Source of the DNA: Salipiger aestuarii
GTDB lineage: Bacteria; Pseudomonadota; Alphaproteobacteria; Rhodobacterales; Rhodobacteraceae
NCBI RefSeq assembly: GCF_003259905.1
Contig: NZ_QLMG01000010.1
Location: 57,397 to 121,396 of the forward strand
Direction: 5' to 3'
Length of the DNA stretch: 64,000 nt
This document shows, in pieces, positions 8,221-18,466 of this stretch. Both the position numbers and the translations under genes were made by a program. The notes below the pieces were generated by a model. The model was not told the origin of the DNA and searched no databases. It saw nothing but the letters and a program-made list of their open reading frames with translations. Each line of letters starts with the position of its first letter. The stretch's first letter is position 1.

Positions 8221-8254
8221 AAAGGCCCCTCCCCGCATCGGGGGAGGGGCCTTT
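8221..8254 (-). terminator. Strong Rho-independent-type terminator after ftsK
   Basis: Perfect 14-base arms (8221-8234 and 8241-8254) rich in C/G around a six-base loop, flanked by A and T runs. It lies about 20 bases after the ftsK stop on the minus strand. A five-T run on the plus side (8252-8256) means it could also stop plus-strand read-through, so it may be bidirectional. Confidence 0.85.
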
Positions 8255-8272
8255 TTCCCGTGCGATCAAGGA

Positions 8273-11200
8273 TCAGGCCTGCTCGGGCACCAGAATCTCG
8301 CGCTTGCCGACGTGGTTGGCCGAAGACACGACCATCTCGTCTTCCATCTGTTCGACCAGACGCGCCGCCTTGTTGTAGCCGATGCCCAGCTTGCGCTGGA
8401 TGTAGGATGTCGAACACTTGCGGTCCTTGATGACGATCGCCACCGCCTGATCGTAAAGCGCATCCTCGCCGCCGGTGTTGCCGCCGGTGTTCAGCCCCAG
8501 CACGGCGTCGATGTTGTCGGCCTTTTCCTCGTCCGGGCCCTGCACCACGCCGCCAATATATTCCGGCGGGCCGAACGCCTTGAGATGGTTGACCACCTCT
8601 TCGACTTCCTCGTCCGAGACGAACGGGCCGTGACAGCGGGTGATCTTGGCCCCGCCCGCCATATACAGCATGTCGCCCATGCCGAGCAGCTGTTCGGCGC
8701 CCATCTCCCCAAGGATGGTGCGGCTGTCAATCTTGGATGTCACCTGGAACGAGATCCGGGTCGGGAAGTTCGCCTTGATCGTGCCGGTGATGACATCGAC
8801 CGATGGGCGCTGCGTGGCCATGATCAGGTGAATGCCGGACGCCCGTGCCATCTGCGCAAGGCGCTGGATGCAGGCTTCGATTTCCTTGCCAGCGACCATC
8901 ATTAGGTCGGCCATCTCGTCGACGATGACGACGATATAGGGCATCTTCTTGGGTTCGATTTCCTCGGTCTCGAACACCGGCTCGCCCGTGTCGTCATCGA
9001 ATCCGGTCTGCACCGTGCGGCTGAACATCTCGCCCTTTTTCAGGGCTTCGGCGACGCGCCCGTTATAGCCGTCGATGTTGCGCACGCCCATCTTGGACAT
9101 CTTGCGATAGCGGTCTTCCATCTCGCCCACGACCCATTTCAGGGCGACGACCGCCTTTTTGGGGTCTGTCACCACGGGCGAAAGCAGGTGCGGGATGCCG
9201 TCATAGACCGACAGTTCCAGCATCTTCGGGTCGATCATCACAAGGCGCAGATCGTCCGGGGTCAGCTTGTACAGCAGCGACAGGATCATGGTGTTGATCG
9301 CGACGGATTTGCCCGACCCCGTGGTGCCCGCGATCAGCAGGTGGGGCATTTTCGCAAGGTTGGCCACCATGGCATCGCCGCCGATGTCCTTGCCCAGCGC
9401 GAGCGGCAGCTTCTGGTTGCCATCGCCGTAATCGCGGCTGGACAGGATCTCGCGGAAGCTGACCATCTCACGGTTTTCATTGGGCAGTTCGATGCCGATG
9501 ACGCTGCGCCCCGGAACGGTGGACACCCGCGCCGACAGCGCCGACATGCTGCGTGCGATGTCATCGGCAAGACCGATCACGCGGCTTGCCTTCAGGCCCG
9601 GCGCCGGTTCGAGTTCGTACATGGTGACCACGGGGCCGGGGCGCACGCTGACGATCTCGCCCTTGACGCCGTAATCGTCCAGCACCGTTTCCAGCATGCG
9701 CGCGTTTTCTTCCAGCGCCTCGTCGGACAGATGGTGGCGTTCGATGCCGTCCGGGCTGCCCAGCAGGCCGAGAGGGGGCAGTTCGTAGCCCGACCCGCTG
9801 TCATCGAACCCGAGCGAGGGCTGCGCCTCGGCCTGGGCGCGCCTGGAGGGCTGCATCGGCTTGCGCAGGTCGGGCTGCACGACCTTTCTGGGCGGGGCGA
9901 CGGGAATGTCCAGCCTCTCGGACGGCTGCACGCCCCCGCGCATGATGGGCGGCGGGGCGTAATCGGCGGGGTTGAAAGTCCCTGCGTCGTCGTCGTCCCA
10001 GGTGTCCGCGTCCGGATCGCCGTCTCGGGTTTCGCGAAAGATGTTCTGCGCGCCCTGGACATCGTCATCGCCGTAATCGTCGAAATCGCGCAGGCTTTCG
10101 TAGGCCGACTGCCCCACCGGCGCGGCAGGTTTCTTGTATTTCGCCGGCACATGCTCGGCGGGTGTGAATTCTTCGGCCGGGGCGGGGTCTTCGGGTTCCT
10201 GGACGGGCGGCGCGGACCAGTCTTCGTCATAGACGTCGGCGTAGTCATCCTCGGGCAGTTCGGATTCCGGCAGGCGAGGTTCCGGCAAAGAAGGGTCTGG
10301 CTGGACGCTTGGCGCGGGCGCGGGTGGAATCCCCCGGGACGGGGCGGGCGACGCCGCGCGTGCCAGTACGGTGGCCGCCTGCGCAAGCGGAGGCGTCGCG
10401 GACAAGGGCGGCTCGGGCGGCAGATGCGGTTGCACCTGCGCCGCGGTGACCGGCGGTTCACGGCGCCCGGCGGGCCCGGTGCGGCAGATCAGCGGCTCGG
10501 GGCGGCGGCCGCGCCCCTTGGTCAACGGCTTGCTCGGGTCCGCGACAAAGGACGGCTCGGGCATCGGACCGCCGCGGCGGCGGGCGCGGATCACATCGGC
10601 GATCTTGGCGCGGATGCGCTCTTCGCCCGGCTCGAACGTTTCTTCGCCCCAGGCTTCGGTTTCGAACAGATCGTCTTCGGGTTCGGGGTCTGGATCGACG
10701 CGTTTGATGACGCGGGCCAGCAGGCCGGGTTTCTTTGGTTCGGGCAGATCGCGCCACGGCGCCGGGTCGCGCGGGTCGATGACCGGCAGGTCCGGTTCCG
10801 GCGCGGGCGCTCGGGTTGCCGTAAGTTCGGGCACAGGATGTGCGGGCGCGGGGTGCGGTGCACGCGGCAGCGGCGCGGGGGCGGCGACAGCTTCGGCGTC
10901 CGCGCGGCGCACACGGGTTTGGGCGGGTGCCTGCGCATCGGCGTGAAGGGCATGGGACGCGGTGGCCTGCGCGCGGGCCCGGCCAGCGGTTGTCGGCGCG
11001 GGGATGGCCGCTTGCGCGGCGGCCCAGGCGGCGGCCTCGGCTTCTTCGGCGCGGCGTCGGTCGCGACGGTCGGCCTGCGCGGCCTGCATCTGCCGTGCCG
11101 CCGCGACCGACGCCCCTGCTCCGCGCCCCAGGACCTGCAACACGGTCGCATAGACCATCACAAGGCCCAGCAACAGAAACCGCGCGATGCCGCGCAGTTC

Positions 11201-11764
11201 GCCGCGGGTAAAGCCCAGCACAAAGGCTCCGAGCGCCAGCAGGCCCACCGCCAGCACCACCATCACCAGCTTCAGCCCAAGCCCCGCGCCGATCGGCAGC
11301 ACCCCCAGAACGGTGCCCATCATCATGTCACCGAACAGCCCGCCAAGGCCAAAGCTGTGGCTCCAGTCCGGGCCAACCGTTTGCCCCGCGGCATAAACGG
11401 CGGACAGCGCGATCCAGATCGGGGCAAAGACGATACGGGAGAACGCGCGCTCCTCGCCGGTATGAAGGGCGAGGCGCACCCCCCAGACCAGCAACACCAG
11501 CGCAAGCCCCCACGCGCCCCAGCCGACGATCATGAACAGCGGTGCCGCGATGGATGCGCCGATACGGCCCATCCAGTTCTGCACCGGGGCATCGGTCGCC
11601 GACAGCCAGCTGGGATCGTCGGGGGTATAGGACCCGACCATCGCCGCCGCCATCAGGCCAAGTATCACCAGGCCGAGGCCCGCCAGTTCCTTGCCGCGCT
11701 TTTCGATCGCCGCCTGCATGTTGCTGTCGAAAAGGGGGTCCCTCCCCCGTGCCTGGTACGCCAT
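8273..11764 (-). CDS. ftsK: DNA translocase FtsK
   Basis: Septum-anchored DNA pump that clears chromosome ends at division and activates dimer resolution. The 1163-residue protein has four to five N-terminal membrane helices, a long Pro/Ala/Glu-rich linker (about 240-690) and a RecA-like motor. The motor carries Walker A GTTGSGKS near 812 and Walker [10 protein letters not shown] near 944. A C-terminal winged-helix gamma domain (DALYDQAV... to the end) would read KOPS sequences. I chose the ATG at 11764 (MAYQARGRD) because GAGG sits six bases upstream and it clears the preceding gene; an in-frame ATG at 11794 would overlap that gene's stop and lacks a ribosome site. Confidence 0.95.
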   Translation of the reverse strand: MAYQARGRDPLFDSNMQAAIEKRGKELAGLGLVILGLMAAAMVGSYTPDDPSWLSATDAPVQNWMGRIGASIAAPLFMIVGWGAWGLALVLLVWGVRLALHTGEERAFSRIVFAPIWIALSAVYAAGQTVGPDWSHSFGLGGLFGDMMMGTVLGVLPIGAGLGLKLVMVVLAVGLLALGAFVLGFTRGELRGIARFLLLGLVMVYATVLQVLGRGAGASVAAARQMQAAQADRRDRRRAEEAEAAAWAAAQAAIPAPTTAGRARAQATASHALHADAQAPAQTRVRRADAEAVAAPAPLPRAPHPAPAHPVPELTATRAPAPEPDLPVIDPRDPAPWRDLPEPKKPGLLARVIKRVDPDPEPEDDLFETEAWGEETFEPGEERIRAKIADVIRARRRGGPMPEPSFVADPSKPLTKGRGRRPEPLICRTGPAGRREPPVTAAQVQPHLPPEPPLSATPPLAQAATVLARAASPAPSRGIPPAPAPSVQPDPSLPEPRLPESELPEDDYADVYDEDWSAPPVQEPEDPAPAEEFTPAEHVPAKYKKPAAPVGQSAYESLRDFDDYGDDDVQGAQNIFRETRDGDPDADTWDDDDAGTFNPADYAPPPIMRGGVQPSERLDIPVAPPRKVVQPDLRKPMQPSRRAQAEAQPSLGFDDSGSGYELPPLGLLGSPDGIERHHLSDEALEENARMLETVLDDYGVKGEIVSVRPGPVVTMYELEPAPGLKASRVIGLADDIARSMSALSARVSTVPGRSVIGIELPNENREMVSFREILSSRDYGDGNQKLPLALGKDIGGDAMVANLAKMPHLLIAGTTGSGKSVAINTMILSLLYKLTPDDLRLVMIDPKMLELSVYDGIPHLLSPVVTDPKKAVVALKWVVGEMEDRYRKMSKMGVRNIDGYNGRVAEALKKGEMFSRTVQTGFDDDTGEPVFETEEIEPKKMPYIVVIVDEMADLMMVAGKEIEACIQRLAQMARASGIHLIMATQRPSVDVITGTIKANFPTRISFQVTSKIDSRTILGEMGAEQLLGMGDMLYMAGGAKITRCHGPFVSDEEVEEVVNHLKAFGPPEYIGGVVQGPDEEKADNIDAVLGLNTGGNTGGEDALYDQAVAIVIKDRKCSTSYIQRKLGIGYNKAARLVEQMEDEMVVSSANHVGKREILVPEQA

Positions 11765-11783
11765 CGTTTGCCTCGTCTTTTTC

Positions 11784-12962
11784 TTATTGGCCATAGAGAC
11801 AGTCACGGATTGCCGTGAGTCCCCTTTCGGTCTCAAGTTCGGGGGCCACGAGGGCCACCCGGATATAACCCTCTCCGGGGTTTCCATGGTCTGTGTCGCG
11901 CGACAGATAAGCGCCGGGCAGAACCCGCACGCCAGTGTCCTGCCACAGCTTCAGGGTCGCGGCCTCGCCATCCCCGACGGGCAGCCACAAAAAGAACCCC
12001 GCCTGCGGTGGTTCGTATCCGGGCACATTGCCAAAGATCCGGTCGGCCATGTCGAACTTGCGCTGATAGAGCGCGCGGTTTTCGGTGACATGCGCCTCGT
12101 CGGCCCAGATTTTCTCGCTGACGCGCTGGATCGGCAGCGGCAGCGGCGCGCCCGCATAGGCACGCAACTGACGGACGCGCGCCATGGTCTCGGGGCCGCC
12201 CGCAACGAACCCCGAGCGCAGGCCCGGCAGGTTCGACCGCTTGCTGAGCGAGTGAAAGATCACCACCCGCTCCGGGTTCGCGCCCATCGCCGTCGCGACC
12301 TGCAACGCGCCGGGGGGGGCCGTGTCGCGGTAAAGGTCGGAATAGCATTCATCGGCGAGGATCTGGAAATCGTGCTTTTCGGCCAGCGCGATGAGTCGCC
12401 GCCAGTAGGATTCATCCGCCACCGCGCCCTGCGGATTGGCGGGCGAGCAGATGTAGCACAGCGCCGTGCGGTCCAGAATCTCGGCGGGCAGGCTTTGGTA
12501 ATCCGGAAGGTGGCCGGTGTCGCGCGTCGCGTTGACGAACACCGGCTCCGCCGCGACGGAAACCGCCGAAACAGCATAGACCTGATAAAACGGGTTGGGC
12601 ATCAGCACCACGGGCTGCTTGCCGTTCCTGGTTTCCGGGCACAGCGCCATGCCGGCGTTATACAACCCCTCGCGCGTGCCGTTCAGCGGCATGACCTGCG
12701 TCGGGTCCAGCGACACACCGTAGCGCCGGGCGATCCAGCCAGCGATGGCCGCGCGCAGTTCCGGCGTGCCGTCATTGGGCGGATATTTCGCAAACTCATG
12801 CACATGCGCCGCCAGAATATCGCCCACCCACGCCGGGAAAGCGTGTTTGGGCTCGCCGATCGACATATGCGTGACCTTGCCCCCGGGCGCATGCGCATCG
12901 AGAAGCGCCCGCAGACGCGGGAACGCATAGGGCGGCAGGTTCGAAAACCGCTCTGGAAACAT
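11784..12962 (-). CDS. Class I/II PLP-dependent aminotransferase (DapC-like)
   Basis: Fold-type I aminotransferase of 392 residues. The PLP Lys is in [17 protein letters not shown] (near residue 240), preceded by the NPFYQVY and [10 protein letters not shown] motifs; the substrate Arg region is near the C-terminus (EGYIRVALV). The start at 12962 gives the usual aminotransferase N-terminus ([17 protein letters not shown]). Close relatives in Rhodobacterales are often annotated as succinyldiaminopimelate transaminase for lysine and peptidoglycan precursor synthesis, but the sequence alone does not fix the substrate. It lies 19 bases upstream of ftsK in the same direction. Confidence 0.88.
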   Translation of the reverse strand: MFPERFSNLPPYAFPRLRALLDAHAPGGKVTHMSIGEPKHAFPAWVGDILAAHVHEFAKYPPNDGTPELRAAIAGWIARRYGVSLDPTQVMPLNGTREGLYNAGMALCPETRNGKQPVVLMPNPFYQVYAVSAVSVAAEPVFVNATRDTGHLPDYQSLPAEILDRTALCYICSPANPQGAVADESYWRRLIALAEKHDFQILADECYSDLYRDTAPPGALQVATAMGANPERVVIFHSLSKRSNLPGLRSGFVAGGPETMARVRQLRAYAGAPLPLPIQRVSEKIWADEAHVTENRALYQRKFDMADRIFGNVPGYEPPQAGFFLWLPVGDGEAATLKLWQDTGVRVLPGAYLSRDTDHGNPGEGYIRVALVAPELETERGLTAIRDCLYGQ

Positions 12963-13162
12963 TTGGCTCTGCCTCGGGCTGCCTGACAGGACTGCTTGTA
13001 TTTCAGGGGTCGTTTTCCGCCCCATTTGACCGGCAGGATACGGGATCGGGGGGCGTTTCGTCCAGCGCCGTGAGGGGTTGCCCCGATGTTGTGACAGGAA
13101 AGACGCAAAGCGCGCCAAAACCGCAGCGCGCGGCCCGCAGGCGCGGCTTTTGTCGCAATGGT

Positions 13163-13222
13163 GCGGGGGGCGCTGCCCCCCGCGCGATGCGCTCCCCCCG
13201 GAGTTTATCCGGCAAGATGAAG
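13163..13222 (-). repeat. Dispersed 3'-end repeat, copy 2
   Basis: On the minus strand the 23-base core (13200-13222) is followed by a C/G-rich stretch and a perfect eight-pair GC hairpin (arms 13163-13170 and 13176-13183). The 48 bases 13175-13222 equal copy 1. The amidase stop codon (13205-13207) lies inside the core, so the repeat encodes the last amidase residues. Copy 3 is at 27563-27630. Confidence 0.82.
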
Positions 13223-14554
13223 AGGCTGGCTCAGCGCCTCTTCGGCGGCCTTGCCAAGGCGCAGCAGGCGATCCTCGGCGCCCGGCGCGCACATCAGCGA
13301 CAGTCCGCAGGACGGCGTGCCGGTGGGCAGGGTCAGTGCGCATAGCCCCATGACGTTGCCCACGCGCGTGTTGCGCAGGGCGAGAAGGTTTTCGGTGACG
13401 TAGTAATCCCCGCCCTTCAGCAACCGTGCGACATTGGGCGGCAGAATCGGCGCGGTCGGGCAGAGTACAGCGTCAAAACCCGCCGTGGCCTTGGCATAGG
13501 CGGCGCGGGCCTTGTGCATCCGGGTGACGGCGCGCAGATAGTCGGCGCCGCCGATGTCGCGGCCTGCCTCGAACCGCTCGCGGATGGGGGCGAACATGAC
13601 GTCGGGGGCGATGTCGATCGCCTCTCCCCAGGTGGCCCAGGCTTCGGTGGTGAACAGGACGCCGGCGTCGGCCATGGGGATGGCGATGTCGGGGACATCC
13701 AGATCGACGATCTCGGCCCCGGCGGCGGCGAGCCTGTCCAGCGCCCCGGCATGGGCGCGGGCGGGTTCGGGGCGCAGATCGTCCAGCACGATGGTGGTGA
13801 GGCGGGCGAACCGGCGCCCCCTTAGCGACGTGTTGGTCAGATCGGGGGGAGCGCGGCCTTCGAGCGCGGCGAATGTCAGCGCGGTATCCTCGACCGTGCG
13901 GCACAGGGGGCCGACGGTGTCGAACCGCGCCGCCAGCGGCACGAGTCCGTCCAGCGAGATGCGCCCCGCGGTGGTTTTCAGCCCCACAATGTCGTTCCAG
14001 CACGACGGAATGCGCACCGATCCGCCGGTGTCCGACCCGATGGCGGCGGCCGCCAGCCCGAACGCGACCGACGCCGCCGCCCCCGAAGACGACCCGCCCG
14101 CCACCGCGTCGGGATCGTTGACGCAAGGCGAGGTAGCGGTCATCGGATTCAATCCCAGCCCGGAAAAGGCCAGCTCCGACATATGCGTCTTGCCCAGACA
14201 CACCAGCCCCATCGCGGTGGCGGTGCGCAGCACCGGCGCGTCAGCATCGGGCACGCGGCCCGCCAGAAGCCGCGATCCCGCTTCGGTGCCGATGCCAGCG
14301 GTGTCGAACAGATCCTTCCAGCTGACCGGCACCCCGTCCAAGGGCGAGCGACGCCGGCGGGCCAGCGCGCGCGCGCTGGCGGCCCGCGCTTCGGCCAGCG
14401 CGCGTTCGGGGGTCAGGCGGGCATAGATGCGGTCCGCCATGGGATGTACGGCGATCCTGTCCAGAAACCGCTGCGCCAGCGCCACCGGGTCGATGTCGCC
14501 TCGTTCGATCCCCTGCCCCAGCGCCGCCGCGCTCATTTCCGTCCAGTCGGTCAT
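13205..14554 (-). CDS. Amidase-signature family amidohydrolase
   Basis: Hydrolase of 449 residues with a complete Ser-cisSer-Lys triad: Lys80 in SWKDLF, the GGSSSG loop at 153-158 and the nucleophile Ser in SDTGGSVRIP (Ser179). Substrate is unknown; family members act on amides, carbamoyl compounds or, in GatA, on glutaminyl groups, but no gatB/gatC are adjacent. The ATG at 14554 has an AAAGGG-type site and matches the family N-terminus. It is divergent from the hydroxylase gene across 85 bases. Its last five codons and stop come from a dispersed repeat. Confidence 0.9.
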   Translation of the reverse strand: MTDWTEMSAAALGQGIERGDIDPVALAQRFLDRIAVHPMADRIYARLTPERALAEARAASARALARRRRSPLDGVPVSWKDLFDTAGIGTEAGSRLLAGRVPDADAPVLRTATAMGLVCLGKTHMSELAFSGLGLNPMTATSPCVNDPDAVAGGSSSGAAASVAFGLAAAAIGSDTGGSVRIPSCWNDIVGLKTTAGRISLDGLVPLAARFDTVGPLCRTVEDTALTFAALEGRAPPDLTNTSLRGRRFARLTTIVLDDLRPEPARAHAGALDRLAAAGAEIVDLDVPDIAIPMADAGVLFTTEAWATWGEAIDIAPDVMFAPIRERFEAGRDIGGADYLRAVTRMHKARAAYAKATAGFDAVLCPTAPILPPNVARLLKGGDYYVTENLLALRNTRVGNVMGLCALTLPTGTPSCGLSLMCAPGAEDRLLRLGKAAEEALSQPLHLAG

Positions 14555-14639
14555 GGCTGCTGCCCTTTCATCGTTCGCGACATTGGTAGCGGCACAGGTG
14601 CGCATGGACAATCCCGCCACGCGGCGCATATTTGCGGCC

Positions 14640-15857
14640 ATGGAACATGATTGCGACATCCTTATCACGGGCGGCGGGCTGAACGGCCCCGCGCTTGCGC
14701 TTGCGGCCGCAAAGGCCGGGCTATCCAGCATTGTGGTCGACGCCTTGCCGCTGGCGACGCGCGAGGACGGGGGTTTTGACGGGCGCGGCTACGCCCTGGC
14801 GCTGTCCTCGGTGCGGATGCTTGCGAATCTGGGGCTGTGGGACACCCTGCACCCCCACGCCCAGCCAATGCGCGAGATCAAGGTCACCGACGGGCGCGTC
14901 GGCGAGGCCAGGGTCTTTATGGGGCTGCATTTCGACGGCGCCGAGATCGAAGAAGGTCCGATGGGCCAGATGATCGAAGACCGCTATCTGCGCCGCGCCC
15001 TGCTGGGAGCGATGGAGGCCGCCCCGCTGGTGACGCATCGCGCCGGGGTGCGGGTGCGGGCGCAAGACGTTTCGGCCAGCGGCGTGTCCATCACGCTGGA
15101 CACTGGCGATGTGCTGCGCGCGCGGCTGCTGGTGGGGGCGGACGGACGGCAAAGCGGCACCGCCCGGCGCGCCGGGATCCAGCGCACCGGCTGGGACTAC
15201 GGGCAAACCGCGCTGGTCTGCGCCATCGCGCATGACCGCCCGCACGGCGGCATCGCCCACCAGTTTTTTCTGCCGCCCGGCCCGCTGGCGATCCTGCCCC
15301 TGCCCGGCAACCGCAGTTCTATCGTCTGGAGCGAATCCGACGCCCGCGCGCCCGCCATCCAGTCCCTGAGCGATGACGATTACCTCGCCGTCCTGCGGCC
15401 GCGCTTTGGCGATTTTCTGGGCGACATCGCACTGGCCGGACAACGCCATGTCTACCCGCTGACGCTGACGCTGGCGAACAGCTTCGTCTCGGACCGTATT
15501 GCGCTGATCGGAGATGCGGCCCACGGCATGCACCCCATCGCCGGACAGGGCCTGAACGCGGGGCTGCGCGACGTGGCCGCGCTGGCGCATGTGCTGGGCC
15601 ACGCGCGCAAACGCGGCGAAGACATCGCCTCGCCCGCCGTTCTGGCGCGCTACCAGCAATGGCGCCGGTTCGATACCGCCTCGCTTGCCGCGGCAACAGA
15701 CCTGTTCAACCGGCTATTTTCCAACGACAACCCTCTGCTGCGCCTGGGCCGTGACATCGGCATGGCCGCCGTGAATGCCCTGCCCGGTCTGCGCCGCACC
15801 GTCATTCGCGAAGCCGCCGGCATCACCGGAGACCTTCCCGATTTGATGCGCCCGTGA
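14640..15857 (+). CDS. UbiH/UbiF/VisC/COQ6-family FAD-dependent hydroxylase
   Basis: Flavin monooxygenase of 405 residues, probably hydroxylating the ubiquinone ring. FAD-binding motifs visible are the N-terminal GGGLNGPALALA (11-22), a central LVGADGRQSG and the C-terminal ALIGDAAHGMHPIAGQGLNAG, the last diagnostic for the UbiH group. The start is placed at 14640 directly before the Rossmann strand (MEHDCDILIT); a Met 12 codons upstream is possible. Position-specific assignment (UbiH, UbiF, UbiI or UbiL) cannot be made by eye. It is divergent from the amidase. Confidence 0.9.
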   Translation: MEHDCDILITGGGLNGPALALAAAKAGLSSIVVDALPLATREDGGFDGRGYALALSSVRMLANLGLWDTLHPHAQPMREIKVTDGRVGEARVFMGLHFDGAEIEEGPMGQMIEDRYLRRALLGAMEAAPLVTHRAGVRVRAQDVSASGVSITLDTGDVLRARLLVGADGRQSGTARRAGIQRTGWDYGQTALVCAIAHDRPHGGIAHQFFLPPGPLAILPLPGNRSSIVWSESDARAPAIQSLSDDDYLAVLRPRFGDFLGDIALAGQRHVYPLTLTLANSFVSDRIALIGDAAHGMHPIAGQGLNAGLRDVAALAHVLGHARKRGEDIASPAVLARYQQWRRFDTASLAAATDLFNRLFSNDNPLLRLGRDIGMAAVNALPGLRRTVIREAAGITGDLPDLMRP

Positions 15858-16033
15858 CCTGATCCGGATCTGACCATGCGCTCCGGATCCGGCGGGGCCA
15901 CCCCCGGCTTCGTGTACCCCGACGGACGGGGACGGCGGCGCCCCTTCGGTCCGTGCCCCGTCAGGCGACGCTTTTCCTTATGCGCGCTGCGTGCAACAAC
16001 CCGAGCAACTGTCTTTCTCGGAGGAAAACGGAC

Positions 16034-16804
16034 ATGACGTCGAAATGCGCTATCGTCACCGGGGCAGCCCGCGGCATCGGGCTGGCCACTGCGGATCTGT
16101 TTGCCGAACAAGGCTGGCGTGTGGTTCTTGTCGACCGTGACAGCGCGGGGCTGGCACAGGTTGCCGGCGACCGGCCCGACATGCTGGCTCTGCCGCTGGA
16201 TGTGTCGATCCCCGACCAGGTGGATGCCATCATCGCGCAGACGCTTCAGGCCGAAGGACGAATCGACGCGCTTGTCAACAACGCCGGCGTCGCGGAATTC
16301 GGCCCCATCGCGGATTGCGAATTTGCCGCCTGGCGCCGGGTCATGGCGACCAATCTTGACGGCGTGTTCCTGTGCAGTCAGGCGGTCGCGCCCGCGCTGA
16401 AACAAACGCGCGGCAGCATCGTCAACATCGCGTCGATCAGCGGTTTGCGCGCATCGACCCTGCGCGTGGCCTATGGCACATCCAAGGCAGCCGTGATCCA
16501 CCTGACCAAGCAATATGCCGCCGAGCTCGGCGACTTCGGCGTGCGTGTCAACTGCGTGGCCCCCGGCCCGGTGCGCACCAAGCTTTCCATGGCCGTGCAC
16601 AGCCCCGAGATCATTGCCGCCTATCACGACGCGGTGCCGCTCGATCGATACGGATCGGAACGCGAACTGGCCGAGGCGATCGTGTTCCTGGCCTCGGAAA
16701 AGGCGTCTTATATCACCGGGCAGATGCTGGCCGTGGATGGCGGGTTCGAATCGACCGGCGTCGGCCTTCCTGCATTGCGGCAGGCCGACGCGAAGATCAC
16801 TTGA
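16034..16804 (+). CDS. Short-chain dehydrogenase/reductase (SDR)
   Basis: Classical SDR of 256 residues: cofactor motif TGAARGIG (9-16), NNAG at 82-85, active-site Ser134/Ser136 in NIASISG, and YxxxK as Tyr147 and Lys151. GGAGG lies ten bases before the ATG at 16034, fixing the start over an upstream in-frame ATG at 15953. The acidic residue after strand 2 (VDRDSA) suggests NAD(H) preference. The substrate is unknown. Its stop overlaps the end of the convergent DUF2125-like gene by eight bases. The 176 bases upstream hold no gene I can support. Confidence 0.9.
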   Translation: MTSKCAIVTGAARGIGLATADLFAEQGWRVVLVDRDSAGLAQVAGDRPDMLALPLDVSIPDQVDAIIAQTLQAEGRIDALVNNAGVAEFGPIADCEFAAWRRVMATNLDGVFLCSQAVAPALKQTRGSIVNIASISGLRASTLRVAYGTSKAAVIHLTKQYAAELGDFGVRVNCVAPGPVRTKLSMAVHSPEIIAAYHDAVPLDRYGSERELAEAIVFLASEKASYITGQMLAVDGGFESTGVGLPALRQADAKIT

Positions 16805-18335
16805 TGCGTTGACCGTTGGCCAGGATCTGGCCGCGCTTGTTCACCCTGATGGTGGACGTCAGGCTGTCTTCGGCATCGCCGGGGACAGCGAACATGCCCA
16901 GCATCATGCGGGCACCCATCGCCTGCGCCTGATCCACCGCGCCCAGCGCCATCAGCTTGTCGATCAGCGCGTTGGCCCCGACCAGCCGCAGGTTCACCTC
17001 GCCCTCGGGCGCGGGCAGGCCGTCAAAGCTGTCCAGATCGGTATTGTCGAAGGTGAACGCCCCCTCGCCGGTCAGCCTTGCGCCCGCCGCCTCTGCGGTC
17101 AGGCTGTTCAGTGTCAGCGCGTTGATCTCGCCGGGGCGCACATTGCCGGTTTCCAGCTTGGCCAGCGCCTCGGGGTCGAACAGGTCCGTGTAGGGCGTCA
17201 CCTTGCCCGTCATGTCCAGCACGATGGTGGCCGGATCGCGCGGCAGCATTGCCTGCGGGTCGATCATGCCCCAGATCGCCTCGGACAACGACACCCCGCC
17301 AAGCGTCAGCCCCAGCGCGATGTCCTGAGGCGCCTGCGCGGCGCTGACCGGAGCACCGAGGTTCATCGCAATCCTGTCCATCCCGGCGGCCAGCGGAAAG
17401 GGCATTCCCTGGGGCGTCACCTCGATTTCAACCCCGGACACGTCCAGATCATAGGTCATGCCATCGGGCGACATGGCAAAATCCATCGTTCCCGCTCCGC
17501 TGCTGGTGCGGCCCGTCGCCTCGTCGCGCGCTTCGGTCACGGCAAAGACGATCTGGCTGTCGGTCCAGGCCAGCGTGCCGCTCGCGTCAAAGCCCGCATT
17601 CAGCAGCGCCGCCATGTCGTCGGACGGGGTCCCTTGCGGCAGGCGCGTCCGGTTTTCTGCGGTCAGCCCGCCAACGGCGCCCGCAAAGGTGCCGCCGGTG
17701 CCGGGATCGGCGCCGGGGTCGGACCCGGACAGATCGAAGGTCACATCGCCGAAACGGACCGTCTGCGCGATGTCGCGCAGCCCGTCCACCAGTTCCATAC
17801 GGCTGCGCCCCGCGACCGGCCCGGCGGCCACCGCAAAGCGCGCCGCGTCCTGGCCCAGCACGTCGCCGTCGACGATCAGTTCGGACAGCGACAGGCCCAT
17901 GGTCGCAAAGCTGTAATCCCAGGTGGTGTCGTCTGGCGCGCCCGAAACCGTCATCTCGGGATCGCCCAGCGCGACCTCGTAGGTCATGTCGACGGTTTCG
18001 ATCTCGTCTTCGCCGGTCGGGGTCAGCGTCATGACCAGAGGAAACCTCGCGGGCAGCGAAATCGTGACCGCATCGCCGGCCGGTGCCAGCAGCATCTCGC
18101 CGATCTGTGCGCGGATCTCGCCTTCACCCTCGGGCAGGGCCATGCGCAGCGCCACGTCCGACAGGCGCAGCGCGCCGCTCGTACGGCTTTCGGTCGCGCG
18201 CACCTCGTAACCGAAGCTTTGAAAATAGGTCTCAAGATCGTGCCAGACCTGATCCGGCGTGATGTCCGCCAGCGCCGGATGGGCCACCGTCAGCGCGCAG
18301 GCCGCCAGCGCGAGTCCCTGTTTCGATACCAGCAT
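16797..18335 (-). CDS. Exported DUF2125-like protein
   Basis: A 512-residue protein with a signal peptide (residues about 1-23, MLVSKQGLALAACALTVAHP then ALA). The rest is beta-rich and Gly/Asp-rich with repeated patterns of the kind VxLDMTGKV and LRLVGANALIDKL. It resembles the DUF2125 group of exported alphaproteobacterial proteins, whose function is unknown; this match is from memory of family features. AAGAGGTG precedes the ATG at 18335. It is transcribed away from the SDR gene at 18467 and converges on the SDR gene ending at 16804. Confidence 0.82.
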   Translation of the reverse strand: MLVSKQGLALAACALTVAHPALADITPDQVWHDLETYFQSFGYEVRATESRTSGALRLSDVALRMALPEGEGEIRAQIGEMLLAPAGDAVTISLPARFPLVMTLTPTGEDEIETVDMTYEVALGDPEMTVSGAPDDTTWDYSFATMGLSLSELIVDGDVLGQDAARFAVAAGPVAGRSRMELVDGLRDIAQTVRFGDVTFDLSGSDPGADPGTGGTFAGAVGGLTAENRTRLPQGTPSDDMAALLNAGFDASGTLAWTDSQIVFAVTEARDEATGRTSSGAGTMDFAMSPDGMTYDLDVSGVEIEVTPQGMPFPLAAGMDRIAMNLGAPVSAAQAPQDIALGLTLGGVSLSEAIWGMIDPQAMLPRDPATIVLDMTGKVTPYTDLFDPEALAKLETGNVRPGEINALTLNSLTAEAAGARLTGEGAFTFDNTDLDSFDGLPAPEGEVNLRLVGANALIDKLMALGAVDQAQAMGARMMLGMFAVPGDAEDSLTSTIRVNKRGQILANGQRIK

Positions 18336-18466
18336 AATCACCTCTTTTCCATCGCGGATCGTGTCCCGCCATAACGTCGGTCCCGCATCGGACCGGGTCA
18401 AGAGGCTGGACCGGCGACGGGCCAGCCTTTACCAAGAACGTGAATCGCAATGCTAGGGGGGATCGC

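Noticed and set aside
9188..11818. Open frame of 876 codons on the plus strand opposite ftsK
   Set aside because: Antisense shadow of ftsK; low-complexity Gly/Arg/Gln composition and no recognisable motif.
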